Assembly: GCF_019279795.1 (NCBI RefSeq)
Contig: NC_056750.1
Span: forward strand, 825,052,812-825,116,811
From: Protopterus annectens
Lineage: Eukaryota > Chordata > Ceratodontiformes > Protopteridae
Length of the DNA stretch: 64,000 bases
Direction of reading: 5' to 3'
Below, in pieces: positions 12,230-23,994 of this stretch. Below the pieces are notes generated by a model. It made no database searches and was not told the origin of the DNA. It saw nothing but the letters and a program-made list of their open reading frames with translations. A program made the position numbers and the translations under genes. Positions within the stretch are counted from its first letter, which is position 1, and every line of letters starts with the position of its first letter.

Positions 12230-13260
12230 TCTATTCCCACAGTAAAGCACAAATAGAAATTGTCAGCCACACAAAACTTCTCAGAGTAGCTATAGATGAA
12301 CATCTAAAAGTTGATATCTACCTGCAACAAAACAGTCAAAAAACTAATCAAAAAATTGGAATGCTGTATAGGCACAAACAATTCCCTATCCCCTCCATAA
12401 AACAAACCCTTGCTTCCACTTACCTACTGACTTCTCTAATGTATGTCGCCCCTCTACTTACCAACCTTCAAGCCACTCTAAAAGCCAAGCTTAAAACATG
12501 TTATAATAAAATTGCAATATTCGCAACAAATTCCAAAAATTTCTCCCATTACTGTACTGCTCTTCAATCTCCAAAATGGCTAGAATTACCAAACTACCTC
12601 AACTATCTGCAACTTACAACTGTTCACAAACTCATCACCTCATCTTTAAACCTTCTGATTATTCTGTCCATAGTTCTATCTTCACCTTCTACCTCCCTAA
12701 CAGGCCCCTTAGACCTGAGAATCAACAACTTCTAGGGGTTCATAAGCCAAACCGGCCTCCCCGCCAACTTCTCTTCTTTCACTCTAAACCCAAAAATTGG
12801 AGTGCTCTACCATTATCTATTAGAACAACCCAAAATCTTGCCCGTTTCAAAACTTCTCTACACACATACCTATATTCAATCTGGAACTGTACTTGCACTC
12901 AGCGTCCTTGAATACCTGCTACAAATTGTACATTTTCCCCCTACTGTGCCTGCCTAAAATTCTTCCATGCTCTGTAACTGCTATTTGTCTGGCTACTGAA
13001 TTGATAACTGGTTTTTAACTTTGTAATCTAATTGGTTTGAAAATTGTATACTACCATTGTATAGAATTCTGCTTTCTATTGCACTGAATTGCTAACCACT
13101 TTTTAAACTTTGTAATCTAATTTGTTTATTAATTTTATCTTACCATTGTATATAATTTATTGTACTGAGGAGCTTTCCTCCCCGGGCCTCCACTGAAAAA
13201 GGTTCTGTATGGCCCAGTGGACTTTCCCGGTTAACAAACTGCAAATAAATAAATAAATAA
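12230..13260 (+). mobile_element. L2-like LINE, C-terminal part and 3' UTR
   Basis: Plus-strand 3' end of an APE-type LINE. 12,290-12,560 encodes a post-RT segment (QTLASTYLLTSLMYVAPLLT..., then KLKTCYNKIAIFA) that matches 63,210-63,310 (LISTLLYAFPILTNL, CYNKIA). The last part, PKNWSALPLSIRTTQNLARF, is the usual C-terminal motif of CR1/L2-group proteins. The 3' UTR ends with GCTTTCCTCCCCGGGCCTCC..., a CTTTCCCGG block and an AAATAAATAAATAA tail at about 13,245-13,260. The frame is broken in the middle; 5'-truncated copy. The same tail recurs several times in this window. Confidence 0.85.
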
Positions 13261-13261
13261 C

Positions 13262-14937
13262 TGTCATATGTTGCAGATTTAAATCCAGCCCTACCCTGCA
13301 GTTCTTCACTTTCACTTAGAAGAAGGAAACCAGGAACCACACAAGACTTCGAAGAAGCAAATCACACCACCAACCTGGTAAGAAATCGCACTGGATACAC
13401 AGTGAGCTGCCTACTTAATACATTAGGCCGTGGCTATAATTTGGCTCCTAGAAAACAACAAAGTGTAATGGCCTTTCATCTTCTTTTTGTGAATGATTTA
13501 AAACTGTATAGTTCATCAGATGAGGAACTGAAAGCACAACTGCAGGTGGTTAAAACATTTTCAGATGATATAAGAATGTCATTTGGACTTGATAAAATGT
13601 GCAAAAGCAACCTTTACAGCAGGAAACCTGCCGCACCAAGGAAACATCAGTTTGGGACAGGAATGTGATATTAAAAACTTGAGCAAGAGGGATTGTTTAG
13701 ATATTTGGCAAATAATGAAGGATCAGCAATAAAATATGAACAAATGTGAATAAACTCAGTAAGGAATATTTTAGAAGACTTTAAATTAATCCTGAAAACA
13801 GCGCTGACATCTAGGAACAAAATTCAAGCTATAGACCAATCTGCTCTTCCTGTTCTAACTTACAGTTTTGGAGTGAATGACTGGCTCCAAAAGGTATTGG
13901 ATAGATTAGAGAGGAAAACAAGAAGGATGCTTCATGCTCATCAGATGATGTATAAAAAAATCACTGCATACCTAGATTATATATTCCCCGTTCCAAAGGA
14001 GGTATAAACCTCCTTGAAATTGACTGCATGTATAGATCTGCAATCATTGGACTGCACCTATATCTGTTGACCTCACAACACCCAAACATAGTGAAAGTTT
14101 TGAAACATGAGGAGAATAAATCTAAGATGACTTCCCTTCTTAGTCTAGCAGAAGCATATCAATGTCAAGCAGGAATGGAAATCAAACCAGAAGGAGATAA
14201 AAATCTGACAGCAACTGAATGTGCCCAAAAAACAAAAGGAAGAATATAAGGTGAAGGATCAGATGAGAAGGCAACAAATGTGGAAAATGCATAAATATAG
14301 TTGCAAGTATAGAAAACTTCTGGTAGAACCTCATGTTGATCAGGATCAAACGCATGGTTAAGGATAGGCAAATTCAAACCAAGAGATGAAAGGTTAATAT
14401 TGACAGCCCAAGATAGTGGACTACATACACGTTGGTTTACAAAGTCCATTGAACATGTGGGAGAAACAGACAAATGTAGGTTTTGTAAAACGGAATTGTA
14501 AACAGTTGCAGACCTCATTATTGGTTGTGACATACTAATGGCAGAAGGACTGTATACTGAAAGGCATAATAATTTGGCAAGACTGTTGCACTGGGGATTG
14601 TGCAAACAATATAATATTGAAGTAGCTGAAAAACAATGGAAACAGGAGCCACAAAACATCATAGAAAATGATGAAGTCTACATCACATGGGATCACCCAT
14701 TACCAACAGTTCAAAAGATAGATGCGAGAAAACCAGATATAGAGGTCCATGAAAAGAAGACAAAACTAGCATTGATCGTTGAAATGGATACATCCACTGA
14801 CTACAGTGTTTTGCGTACAGAGAGACACAAAGTCATAAAATAATAAGATTTTCAGGCAAAAACAAGAACAATGTGGAAGAAAGATACCCAGATAGTTCCA
14901 ATAGTAGTAGGAGCAATGGGTCTCAGAACTACAAATG
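13262..14937 (+). mobile_element. RLE-type (R2/NeSL-like) LINE, 3' half of ORF
   Basis: Remains of a LINE with a C-terminal restriction-like endonuclease. Order: FHLLFVNDLKLYSSSDEELK at about 13,475 (degenerate RT catalytic loop, VND where DD is expected) and FSDDIRMSFGLDK. Then ALPVLTYSFGVNDW at 13,845, LERKTRRMLHAHQMM at 13,905, and CMYRSAIIGLHLYLLTSQHP at 14,025. Next come HNNLARLLHWGLCKQYNIEV at 14,565 and the nuclease-like stretch RKPDIEVHEKKTKLALIVEM at 14,728-14,787 (RPD...D/E...K spacing). MWKKDTQIVPIVVGAMG at 14,870 closes the protein. I recognise this arrangement from RLE-type animal LINEs but not the exact clade. Several frame changes break it and it is 5'-truncated. It begins immediately after the tail of the L2-like copy. 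Confidence 0.7.
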
Positions 14938-15312
14938 TCAAACCCAGAGCTGTTGGACATGCTCCACTTAAAGAAGTCCAAATCCATCCGAGCTACACGC
15001 TCTAGGGATGTAAACCTTGTCACCACAATAAACAGAATATGCTGGAGGGATAGATTCCTATCCCAGAGACTTCCCATACTCTGGAACAAACTATCTATCT
15101 ATATCAAACAAAGCTACTCATTAGCACTCTTCAAGAAAAACCTTGATGACTTGATGGGAGATATGAAATTCACACCGGGGATCACTTCTGTGGCTCTGCT
15201 TGACAGGAGCACAGGAAAATAATTTTCTTGGGTGGCAAAAGCCAGGGTACCATTTGACTAGGCTTATATAGGCCCTAGGACCAATAGCCTAGTACCTACC
15301 TATGAACTTATG
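14938..15312 (+). mobile_element. CR1-like LINE C-terminus and 3' end
   Basis: 95-codon frame with PELLDMLHLKKSKSIRATRS, WRDRFLSQRLPILWNKL and SLALFKKNLDDLMGD, the typical C-terminus of CR1 (FFSQRV..WN.LP...s...FK..LD). A short 3' UTR follows and ends in a TATGAACTTATGAAC tail near 15,300-15,312, the short direct repeat that ends this CR1 family. It is joined without spacer to the RLE-type LINE before it. Confidence 0.85.
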
Positions 15313-16625
15313 AACTGGTGGTCAAGAACACCACATACACAAAAGCCATTGATATACCCAACCTGCTGGCAGAAAGGTGCAGTGAATACTTCACCCCTCT
15401 GCCCCCATCAGTAAATTATGACATCCCCAGCACTTGACACCCTCCCCTTATCTCTAGAGAGCAAGTCATCACTACCTTCTCAAAGGCAAAAAGGGTATCT
15501 CATCCAGGGACAAGGAGGTCATAACATCCCAGGATGCACCCTACATGAACTCAGACAAGAACCTGCAGCACTATTAGGCACCATATTCAGCAAAAGCCTG
15601 AGTACCGGCTCCATCCCAGCTAAATTATAGACCCATCAGCCTAACTAGCCTGATCTGCAAGGCCATGGAATGGATTATCATGGACCTCATTAACAAAGAC
15701 ATTGGCAACCTCCAAACACTTGATCCCACACAGTTTGGCTTTGTCAAGGGAAGATCATGCCTGTTAAACTTGATCGACTTTTTTCAGACAGTCACCAAAA
15801 CTATGGATGAGGGGAAGACAATGCACACCACCTACCTTGACTTGGCCAAAGACTTTGATACTATTCCCCACTTGAGTATAATAGATAAACTCTCTCAACT
15901 AGACATCAATCTGTATGTTACCAGATGGGTAGCAAACTGACTCACTGATAGAACCCACCTCAAGCAGTCGAACCGTAATGAGCAGTGTACCCCAGGGATT
16001 AGTCTTGGAATATACTTTCCAGAGGTGCAGGCCAAAACCAATGGACTATGGCTGACCAGGTTTGCAGACAACTGCAAGCTGGGCCCTGTCATCAATTCCC
16101 CTAGTGATGTGGATATCCTCCAAGATGGTCTCACTCAAACAAATGACTGGTGCCAGAAACATGGCCTAAAACTGAATTGCATAAAATGCATTATCATCCC
16201 CTCTGGGAAGAGTGATATCCCCACAAATAATCACATTAATAACAAGGTCCTAAGCATGCAATCCATCATGAGGGACTTGGACACCCATGTTGTTAGCAAA
16301 CTGACTTTTGACCACCATATTGTTTCTGTTGTAAGGAAAGCTTTCTACCTGACCCACCTTATTAGTAAGGGTATCTAACTAGGGACAAGGTGGTCATAAC
16401 ATCCCTGTATTCTTCCCTTATTAGACCCATTATAGAGTACGATGCCCCTTTTGGCATGTACCTCACAAAGCACATAAAGCAGCTGGAGAGACCACAGATG
16501 CTTCTCACCAGGAGACTCCAGGCCCTCAAACATCTACCCTACACAGATAGGCTAAAGGCCCTGTCCCTCTACTCAGTCTCATACAGACTCCTCAGAGGTC
16601 ACCTCTGTGTGACAAAAGTGTGTTT
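15313..16625 (+). mobile_element. CR1-like LINE, linker and reverse transcriptase, 3'-truncated
   Basis: Same CR1 family as 7.9-9.5 kb. It starts in the linker between nuclease and RT (TYTKAIDIPNLLAERCSEYF). It continues with QFGFVKGRSCLLNLIDFF at about 15,730, YLDLAKDFDTIPH at 15,834, LTRFADNCKLG at 16,053 (catalytic FADD changed to FADN), SPSDVDILQDGLTQTNDWCQ, KLTFDHHIVSVVRKAFYLTH, and SLIRPIIEY...MYLTKHIKQLE at 16,420. It stops in YRLLRGHLC at about 16,600, where the C-terminus should follow. Frames are broken several times. Confidence 0.87.
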
Positions 16626-16702
16626 TTGTAATTATACTCCTTTGGAAAAAGAGTTGATATTTTTATTCATCAATGTATAATTATATCTATCTGTGTACGA
16701 AA
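16626..16702. other. short unique spacer
   Basis: AT-rich bases between the CR1 end and the foldback element; nothing recognised. Confidence 0.5.
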
Positions 16703-16943
16703 GGTTCCCTATTATATCAGCGAATGCTTAAAATAGCGAACACTGTTTTATTGAACAGTTTAAATCAAAACCATGAAATCCCGAACACACGGAACAGTGA
16801 TTTGTTTTCCCAGGGCAAAATCACTGGGCCGTTTTTGGGAGCAAAATCACTGTTCCATGTGTTCGGCATTTTGCTGTTTTGATTTTTACTGGTCGATTAT
16901 ATAGCGTTTGCTATTTTAAGCATTCGCTGTTATAATATAGACC
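16703..16943. mobile_element. foldback element with snap-back centre
   Basis: Nearly full-length palindrome of about 240 bases. The left arm reads GGTTCCCTATTATATCAGCG then AATGCTTAAAATAGC. The right arm on the minus strand reads GGTCTATATTATAACAGCG then AATGCTTAAAATAGC. The arms continue through AAATCAAAAC, CCGAACACA and GGAACAGTGATTT. The centre contains TTTTCCCAGGGC and a second copy of CAAAATCACTG, so smaller hairpins are nested in the large one. No coding sequence. It is related in ends and centre to the element at 58,203-58,800. Confidence 0.85.
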
Positions 16944-17109
16944 CATATGAAATGGCTTTATAGATGTTGAAGTATTTTAATTGGCATTTAAGTCTTTAAG
17001 GTGAAGCAAATTTAAATGGAAGAAAATATTATTGGTTCTTGTAGAACATATGATTTTATGTGTGTCTAATTTAAACTGAGGTATATGAGTTTTTATAAGA
17101 TTCTGATGA

Positions 17110-18105
17110 CGTCTAAGTTATACCGTGACAAAAGTGCTCAATTTAATTTCATTAAACATTCTTTTTCATACTCATTATGTGACCAGTCCAATTTCTTACC
17201 AGGATAGTGGTGTATTTTCACTTAGAAGAAGGGACAGATTCCAAACAATTTATGATGTGGACAAGACACTGTACCAAACTCCCAACCAGACTCTAAACAA
17301 AAAGAATTTTAAGAAATGGCTTGCATACCTCATTTAGCCAACAAGCCCCATGATCTGGTATAGATTACATCTAAATATCTAATACCTGTGTACTAATGGG
17401 TCCTAGTCTGAATATCGAAAGTATGTTTAAGCAAAATGTACTTGAGCAAATTCACTTTAGTGAAAGTGCATTTTATTGAATATGCACTTTCGCAAAAAGA
17501 AAAAAAAAAAAACAACGTGCAGTTGCATGTAGATTTAGTTGATTTATTGATTGTACAACTAAGCAAACTGTTGCTTAGATCGTGGTACTACGGGGATAAG
17601 GGAATACTCCCTTTTCCCTACTGTAGTGTGATCTAGGAGTGTTTTTGGCATTTTTTTTTTTGTTTGCGAAAGTGCATTTTCAACAAAATGCACTTTTGTG
17701 AAAGTGAGTTCACTCATGTATGTTTCGCTGAAATGTACTTTTGATGTTACAACATAGATCCGTACTAATACCCTCACTATTTTATACCAAAATCCTGTCT
17801 AAGATTACTGTTTTACTATGCACTCTAATTTTGTTTATGATTTTTGCTATACTCTGGGCTGTAATCCATTTTCACTGTAAAATGTTGTGCTGTAACCATA
17901 TAAAGTCATATGCCTGATTGATATATCTGTATCTATTGAAAGTATTTGCCCTTTTGTATAACCAAAATTGTATTACCAGTGTAAATGTCTGCTTATTTTT
18001 AATGGGGAGATTTTCTTTCTGGGCATCTGCTAAAAAAGGACAGCTTGTCCAGATGGACTTTCCTGGTAAACAAATGTAAAATAAAATAAATTAAAAAACT
18101 TAGCA
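17110..18105 (+). mobile_element. L2-like LINE 3' end, split by a foldback element
   Basis: 17,205-17,340 carries the C-terminal coding remnant (LRRRDRFQTIYDVDKTLYQT) and 17,774-18,105 carries a 3' UTR. The latter ends with a block like the L2-like tail (TGAAAAAGG replaced by TAAAAAAGGACAGCTTGTCC, then GGACTTTCCTGGTAAACAAA) and an AAAATAAAATAAAT tail at about 18,090. The 17,398-17,773 foldback element lies between. The sequence differs enough from the 13.2-kb copy to be an older subfamily. Confidence 0.6.
17398..17773. mobile_element. foldback element, about 375 bp
   Basis: The left arm begins GGGTCCTAGTCTGAATATCG and includes GCAAAATGTACTTGAGC, CACTTTAGTGAAAGTGCATT and GCACTTTCGCAAA. The right arm read on the minus strand begins GGGTATTAGTACGGATC and includes AAAGTACATTTCAGC, CACTTTCACAAAAGTGCATT and GCACTTTCGCAAA. 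Within each arm the motif GTGCATTTT is repeated, giving stems inside stems. The centre (17,515-17,640) is unique and contains its own short inverted repeat around GGGAATACTCCC. No transposase. Confidence 0.85.
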
Positions 18106-18681
18106 AATGTATGCCAGTGAGAAATCTTAAAAATCATCATAGATAGCCACTTTCATGCTCATAATTTCAGATGCAGTAGGAGAATCTGTGCCACTAATTC
18201 CAGGAGAAGTACAAACTGTGGGAACATAGCCAAATTATGGAACCCCCCCCCCCACAATAACCTCTGTACCATCATGCACCCACTTCAAAGCTTTACTTAA
18301 AGCTCACCTAAAAACATACTGGCTATGCCCTTGTAACTCTCCTCTCAAACATCACCCACGCCAGCTACCCTCAACCTCTCTTCCACCCCACTAACTACCT
18401 TTGATTACAGCAAGCTCTGATGCTTGTGCACCTATCTACTTATTATATGGCAGTAGCTTCTTACTGTAACAATTGTTAATAACTGATATTTACTTCGTAG
18501 ATTACATGCCATCTTAGAGGGCACAGTTGCTAATTGTGTACTGTATGTACTATGTTCTTCATCTGTTAACTATGTTTGTAATAATTTTAATTGTGGAGCT
18601 TTTCTCCCCAGGCCTCCACTGAAAAAGGACCTGTGTCCAATCGGACTTTCCTGGTCAACAAATGTAAATAAATAAATAAAT
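18106..18681 (+). mobile_element. L2-like LINE 3' end
   Basis: A decayed C-terminal coding remnant (about 18,170-18,420) followed by a 3' UTR. It ends with GTGGAGCTTTTCTCCCCAGG, CCTCCACTGAAAAAGG, GGACTTTCCTGGTCAACAAA and an AAATAAATAAATAA tail at 18,665-18,681. The same end is found at 13.2, 21.1, 24.7 and (minus) 57.0 kb. Confidence 0.8.
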
Positions 18682-19033
18682 GTAAAGTTGTGAGTGTTCT
18701 GTCTATAGCTCCTGATCTAATGGTTTGTTGTAGCATTTGTAACAAAATGAGATACTGCCAGCCTAGCTATCTGGAATTTTGCAAGTAATTATATGTCATT
18801 TGTGAATGTCAACATGATTCATATGCTTGTGTTACAAATATATTAGAGCTGTATGTTGTGTGTATATTAAACTTCTGGTACAGAAGTGTCTGCTGAACAG
18901 AATTTGTACAGTACTGAGCTTAAAAGTGTAACCACAGTGTACCCTGTTGGAGTAGAACAAAAATGTATATACACTATTGTAAGTGAAATCACCACTTCAT
19001 CAGACCATAACAAAAAACAATGCTTCACAAAAC

Positions 19034-19034
<1 letters not shown>
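18682..19034. other. no gene recognised
   Basis: Unique AT-rich sequence leading into the TA microsatellite. Nothing supported. Confidence 0.5.

Positions 19035-19092
<58 letters not shown>
19035..19092. repeat. (TA)n microsatellite
   Basis: About 27 uninterrupted TA units. They generate small meaningless YIYIYI open frames on both strands. Confidence 0.98.
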
Positions 19093-19094
<2 letters not shown>

Positions 19095-20780
19095 AATTAA
19101 TAATTCAAATAACATAATCCAGTTCATATATACCATTTAAAGACATAAAAAAAAAAAACAAAAACACAGCCAATACATATGAATATGAATAGAATATAAT
19201 AAATATTCAATCATTACAATAAAAACTGTAGTAATAAAACTTTCATCTTTCATTTTTGCAGTAGTATAAAAAAAAAAAAATATAAAAACATATAATAAAT
19301 GGTATAGTTATGCCAATAAAATGTATATACCTGCCCAAATGATGTCCTTCCTGATTAACATGCTTGGCCAATGCATTGGTAAGGGTCCCCCCTTAATATT
19401 GTTTATATGTTCCCTTATCCTATATTCACTATATTGCTAAGTTCATTGTCCGATACTAAAATAATATGTCTGTACTCGTACACCTGTGTTCACCTTACTC
19501 CTTTCTGGAACTATTCTCTATCTGAGTTGTTTTTGGATGAAATAGGGTTTTATATATTCTCATTTCCATCATCATCTTTAGCAGTTAACCTTGATGTTCA
19601 TAGTGTCTGCCCCTTGACCCACATTTCTGAAAACATGTATGCAAAATCTCATTTCTGTGACAATCTTTTCTATATATCTTAGTTAAAAATCACCATCCAC
19701 ATACAAATTACCTTGACATCTAGAAAAAATCATTTCATCATAGGGCTTCTAACAGAAAAATTCAAAAAATTGAGTACTTTGATCAATGTGTATATGAAAA
19801 TCTGATAACATATTTCTGTCACCTTGGCCTATAAAATCTCAATTGAGGCCAATGGTCATTTTTTTCACATGTTTATTCTCCCCAGTAGCCATCACTATGT
19901 TGGTGTTCAATAACATAACATTGTTACTCAAAATTAATTCCATATGATGGCATATTAAATCAAAGAGTTTCCAATCTCCCCAACATAACATTCATTGTGT
20001 TCATATCTATATTAGATATACATTTTCATCATCCATTATTACTACTAAATCACCGTTATCAGCCCCTGTTTAAAAACTTCCATCCATCCATGAACACACA
20101 CAGTGAATGATATAATAAGGAAAACACTGGCCTATTTTATATTTGGAACAATGAACTTAAAATATAGTTGGGATATAAACAAATACATAGATACCACCAA
20201 CAGGTTTTAGTCATCTGATACAGGGATATACAATGTCTTTTCAGGTGACAGCACTGTAACTCAACAAAGGGACATATCTAATCATACAGAAACTTCAGAA
20301 ACAAGATGGATCATCAGGTTTAAAGTAGATAAAGACCCATCTTAAAGAATAGGAAACTTCTCAAATTTTTTTTTTTTTCAGGGGTATATATTAATTTAAT
20401 TAACTATACCCATTTTTTATATATGGTTTTTATTGTAATGATTGACACAATATTTATGTGATTCTATTCATAAGAGTTTGATAATGATATATTTCTGAAT
20501 TATTTTACCAACAGTTCATTTATCCTAGCTGCATCTTGTTTGGAGTTATACAATATTGTAACTGTTTAAATGCATATATTTAAGAGAGGAGGCTGAAACA
20601 CAGAAGATTAACTTGCAAAACTTCAGAAGAATGGTTGAGGTTGAGTTACTATAAAGCTGAGCAAGTCTGGGTTTTGCATTTGAGTTGTTTGAGGTTTTTT
20701 TCTAAATGTTGATCTGTATTGTAGCTCACACATTATATGCTATTCCGTTACATCTGCTATATGTTTTGGTTTAGTTATTG
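19093..20780. other. no gene recognised
   Basis: Long AT-rich unique stretch with A and T homopolymers near 19,150, 19,270 and 20,370. Open frames are short and featureless. I see no repeat family that I can name. Confidence 0.5.
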
Positions 20781-20899
20781 TTTTGGCTGTAGAATTCCTT
20801 TGTTTTAGTTTTTGTTTCAGCTGTAGTATTCCTTTGTTTTAGTTTCTGTTTCATCTGTAGTATTCCTTTGTTTTAGTTTTTGTTTTGGCTGTAGTATTC
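20781..20899. repeat. 34-bp short tandem repeat, 3.5 copies
   Basis: The unit CTGTAGTATTCCTTTGTTTT followed by AGTTTCTGTTTCAG occurs three and a half times with a few substitutions. Confidence 0.85.
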
Positions 20900-20984
20900 A
20901 TCTTCCATTAGTTTCTTTTATGTATTATATTGAGGATGTGCAATGGGGAGGGGTTGATTTTCTGTAATATGCACCAATTGCACT

Positions 20985-21177
20985 TGTTAGAATTCTTTGT
21001 TTGATACTTCCTGTGTATGCTATTTCAATGAATTTCATTGTAGTTTGTGCACTGTTCTTTATTTACAAATTGTTTAAAAGTGTACATCTACTATTTCTTG
21101 AAGCTTCTTCCCAAGCCTCTGCTGAGTATGGTCGATGTAACCCAGTCAGACATTCCTGGTAAATAAATAAATAAATA
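20985..21177 (+). mobile_element. L2-like LINE 3' tail
   Basis: Tail-only copy. CTTCTTCCCAAGCCTCTGCTGAG corresponds to the CCTCCACTGA block, followed by AGACATTCCTGGTAAATAAA and an AAATAAATAAATAATAAATA end. No coding remnant is visible upstream. Confidence 0.65.
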
Positions 21178-21461
21178 ATAAATACTGCCCCAAAGATATT
21201 TATGCCGTGCAGTGGAGGTGACCCTCCCAAATGTGGGGTACTTCAACACTTAGTAAAATCTAGTATGTCCCCCTCTGATAATCTCATGCCTCATGTTCCT
21301 TTAATGTATTTTCTAGTTAGAATATCCAGCCTACCCTGTACCAAAGGTGGCACTAGAGTCATGTCAAGTACCACAGACCACTGAGGTCCAACATTAATTC
21401 TGTACAATTGTGAACTCCCACCTCAACCACCAATACACAACCTGACAGTAAATGGTCTTTC

Positions 21462-21779
21462 TTATTCAGTAGACAGCACTTTCATATATGCTACTGCTTG
21501 GGTTCTGATTGCACTGCAGGTTCCCTTGCATGGACTCATATAGTTTTTGAACTGCCATGCATAGGTAGCGCAGTTCATGAATACTGAATGTAATAAAATC
21601 AATATTATCCACAGTTGCAGTTTCAGCACTCTTGGAGGCAGCAACCAAAAGCTGTGCCCACTACAGTTTTGCTCCTTCTTCACCCTTCTGCCATTACTAT
21701 TTAAAAGCATGCCTTCTCCTTCATGTTGGAGTAGGCATGATATGTCAGTGCAAATGTATCCTAACACTCCCAGAAACAT
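21462..21779 (-). other. unrecognised protein-like open frames
   Basis: Two overlapping minus-strand frames of 105 and 60 codons. The shorter (21,648-21,466) reads less like chance: ATVDNIDFITFSIHELRYLC, then AVQKLYESMQGNLQ, an amphipathic helix-like stretch that ends at a stop. It could be a last exon or a decayed transposase or processed gene. I do not recognise the family, and no splice or start signal supports it. Confidence 0.2.
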
Positions 21780-22727
21780 AATTAAATCTAGTTATAGCAT
21801 TCCCTACTGAAGTGAAAAGTTGAGGAATTAACCTGCTCATTCTAGTTTTTATCATACAAATGACAAACAAAAGCTCCTCAACTGCTCTAACACCATGCAA
21901 GAGATGCATGTTCGGTCTAATTGCTGAAGATAATAACAGTTTAGAATGTTGCGCTATTTATATTCACTACTTGTTACACAGGCTACAAGACTAAGTGGGA
22001 ACAACCAAGGCACTTTCTGTTAAAATGTGATGATTACAACATCCCAAACTGAGAAGCAAATCTAAAAAAAATTCTGGTAGTGTATTTGAAACATTCCATA
22101 TTTTAATAGCTCATAATTATTATATATCCATAGCAAAAATAATTAAAAACTAATCATCTTATTATGAAGTTGAAATTCTCATATGTTAATAGGAAGACAC
22201 TAAGCAAATAGTTATGAAGAGTTATGAAGAACATTTATATCTGCTTTACCTGTTTTATTTGTATTCTGTGTTAGGAACAAAGTGCTTTGCTTTTCACATT
22301 GTAACAATCTGAGAGATTTGATATTTGGGGAACATACTAAGTCAGCTGTTTAAGTACTACCCTGAAAGCCACAAGAACAGATATTAACTCACACTGCAAA
22401 CCCACTAACAGGCAGTCTTAGAGTGGGTGATTTCATAGTGATACTTTCTGAAGTTATTTCATTTCAAAATATAAAGGTTTGTTAAGATGGGTGAGAAGCA
22501 CATAAGATGTATAATTTTAGGACAGTAGCAATTGGTGTCTCATAAAGTTACAAGTTAGTTGGGCTGATTTACAACATTCCACATATCTCAGTAAGTGGTC
22601 AGATCAGGATATGGACCTTTTGGTTTCCTTGCTGTGATTAGGCTACTAATGCAGAAAATTTGGTCAGTTTGGCTAGAGCCTTTCTCTCCTATTTGTTGAC
22701 CTCTCCCCCCCCTCCCTCAATCTTTCT
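21780..22727. other. no gene recognised
   Basis: AT-rich unique sequence. No coding or repeat structure that I can support. Confidence 0.5.
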
Positions 22728-22733
22728 CACACA

Positions 22734-22813
<80 letters not shown>

Positions 22814-22829
22814 CTCTCTCTCTCTCTCC
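22728..22829. repeat. (CA)n plus (TC)n compound microsatellite
   Basis: About 34 CA units flanked on both sides by CT/TC runs. Open frames over it (THTHTH, CVCVCV) are low-complexity artefacts. Confidence 0.98.
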
Positions 22830-23389
22830 CTTTTGTTTTGCTTGTCTGTCTCTCTCTCTGTATATTTTTTATGTACTCTATGATGTTTAAACAAATTGTC
22901 CAGGTCTAGGTCTGGCTCATAAATGTATGTTCCAAGTCTGAGAAATAGAAGAACAAGCATAAGAAACTGGAGGTTAGTGCTAATCTAGCTGACCAGTGCA
23001 ATATGGTCAAGGACACCAGAACCATAGGGTGAGGGGGGAAGGGGTGGAAGCCCTTCCCACTTCCCACAGATTAATGGTCTGTGTCTATAGCAGACTCATT
23101 CTGTTGAAAGAAAAATGCCTATTCAAACACAGTAACAGAAAATAAAGAAACAGACTTGAGTTTAATCAAACAACCTTGATTTCTTTTAATTTTCTGTTAC
23201 AGTAGTCGAGTGTGTTATGATCTGGAACAAGAACAGAAAAAAAAAAAACAAAACAGGAAATTTGCACTTTTGGCCCCGCCTGCATCTTCATATTATTGGC
23301 TAAATAGATACAAAACAGTGCTGGCAGCATGATTGGCCACAAAAAAAGAAAACAGATCTCTTAATGGAGACATACCCGTCAAGCAATAT
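22830..23389. other. no gene recognised
   Basis: Unique sequence with an A-rich run near 23,240. Nothing supported. Confidence 0.45.
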
Positions 23390-23545
23390 TGTGGGATCTT
23401 TCTAATTTTGCCCTCATATTTTCCGCTGTCCCTCTAAACATTTTTATTTTCCATAGTAAGTCACTAAAGGTTATGGTCAGTCAGTAAAGCCAGTTGTTAG
23501 ACTTTCATAGTTCTTATTGTTCATAAAAGGCAGGTTGATGCCAGG
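23390..23545 (+). repeat. unclassified dispersed repeat, copy 1 (partial)
   Basis: Shares an ordered set of words with copies at 24.0, 35.0 and 43.6 kb: AAGTCACTAAAGGTTATGGT, CAGTAAAGCCAG, GACTTTCATAGTTCTTATTG and GGCAGGTTGATGCCAGGGTC. The family is not recognised. Confidence 0.55.
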
Positions 23546-23618
23546 GTCATCAGGGAGCATATTCAATCAAGTATTTTTTGTTTTCTTTTTTCCAGAAGAG
23601 GGGTACATTCTGACTCCG

Positions 23619-23619
<1 letters not shown>

Positions 23620-23704
<85 letters not shown>

Positions 23705-23708
23705 TGTA
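23620..23708. repeat. (GT)n microsatellite
   Basis: About 42 GT units with one interruption near the end. Overlapping open frames are artefacts. Confidence 0.98.
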
Positions 23709-23994
23709 GCTGTGACTGCATATGTGCTGGTATGCAAGTGTGTGCAGGTATGGGTTTGCACATTTTAAAGCAATTATGATATTTTTCATCCAGTATGGAC
23801 TTCGTGTGATTGCATATCTCAATGTGTAGCTATAAAAGTATTAGTTTCATTTGTAAAAAGTTGCAGTATTATGGACTTATAAGAATTCAGCACACACTTA
23901 TACATACATGTGCATATACAATTGTTTTATCCTTTGAAAGAGAAAAAGTAATATAAATTGTGTGAATGCACACAACATTACTGTTTGTCTTTCC

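Noticed and set aside
14165-14662. 165-codon minus-strand frame
   Set aside because: It lies opposite the plus-strand RLE-type LINE coding sequence, whose motifs are recognisable; shadow frame.
22660-23822. THTHTH and CVCVCV open frames on both strands
   Set aside because: Translations of CA/GT microsatellites.
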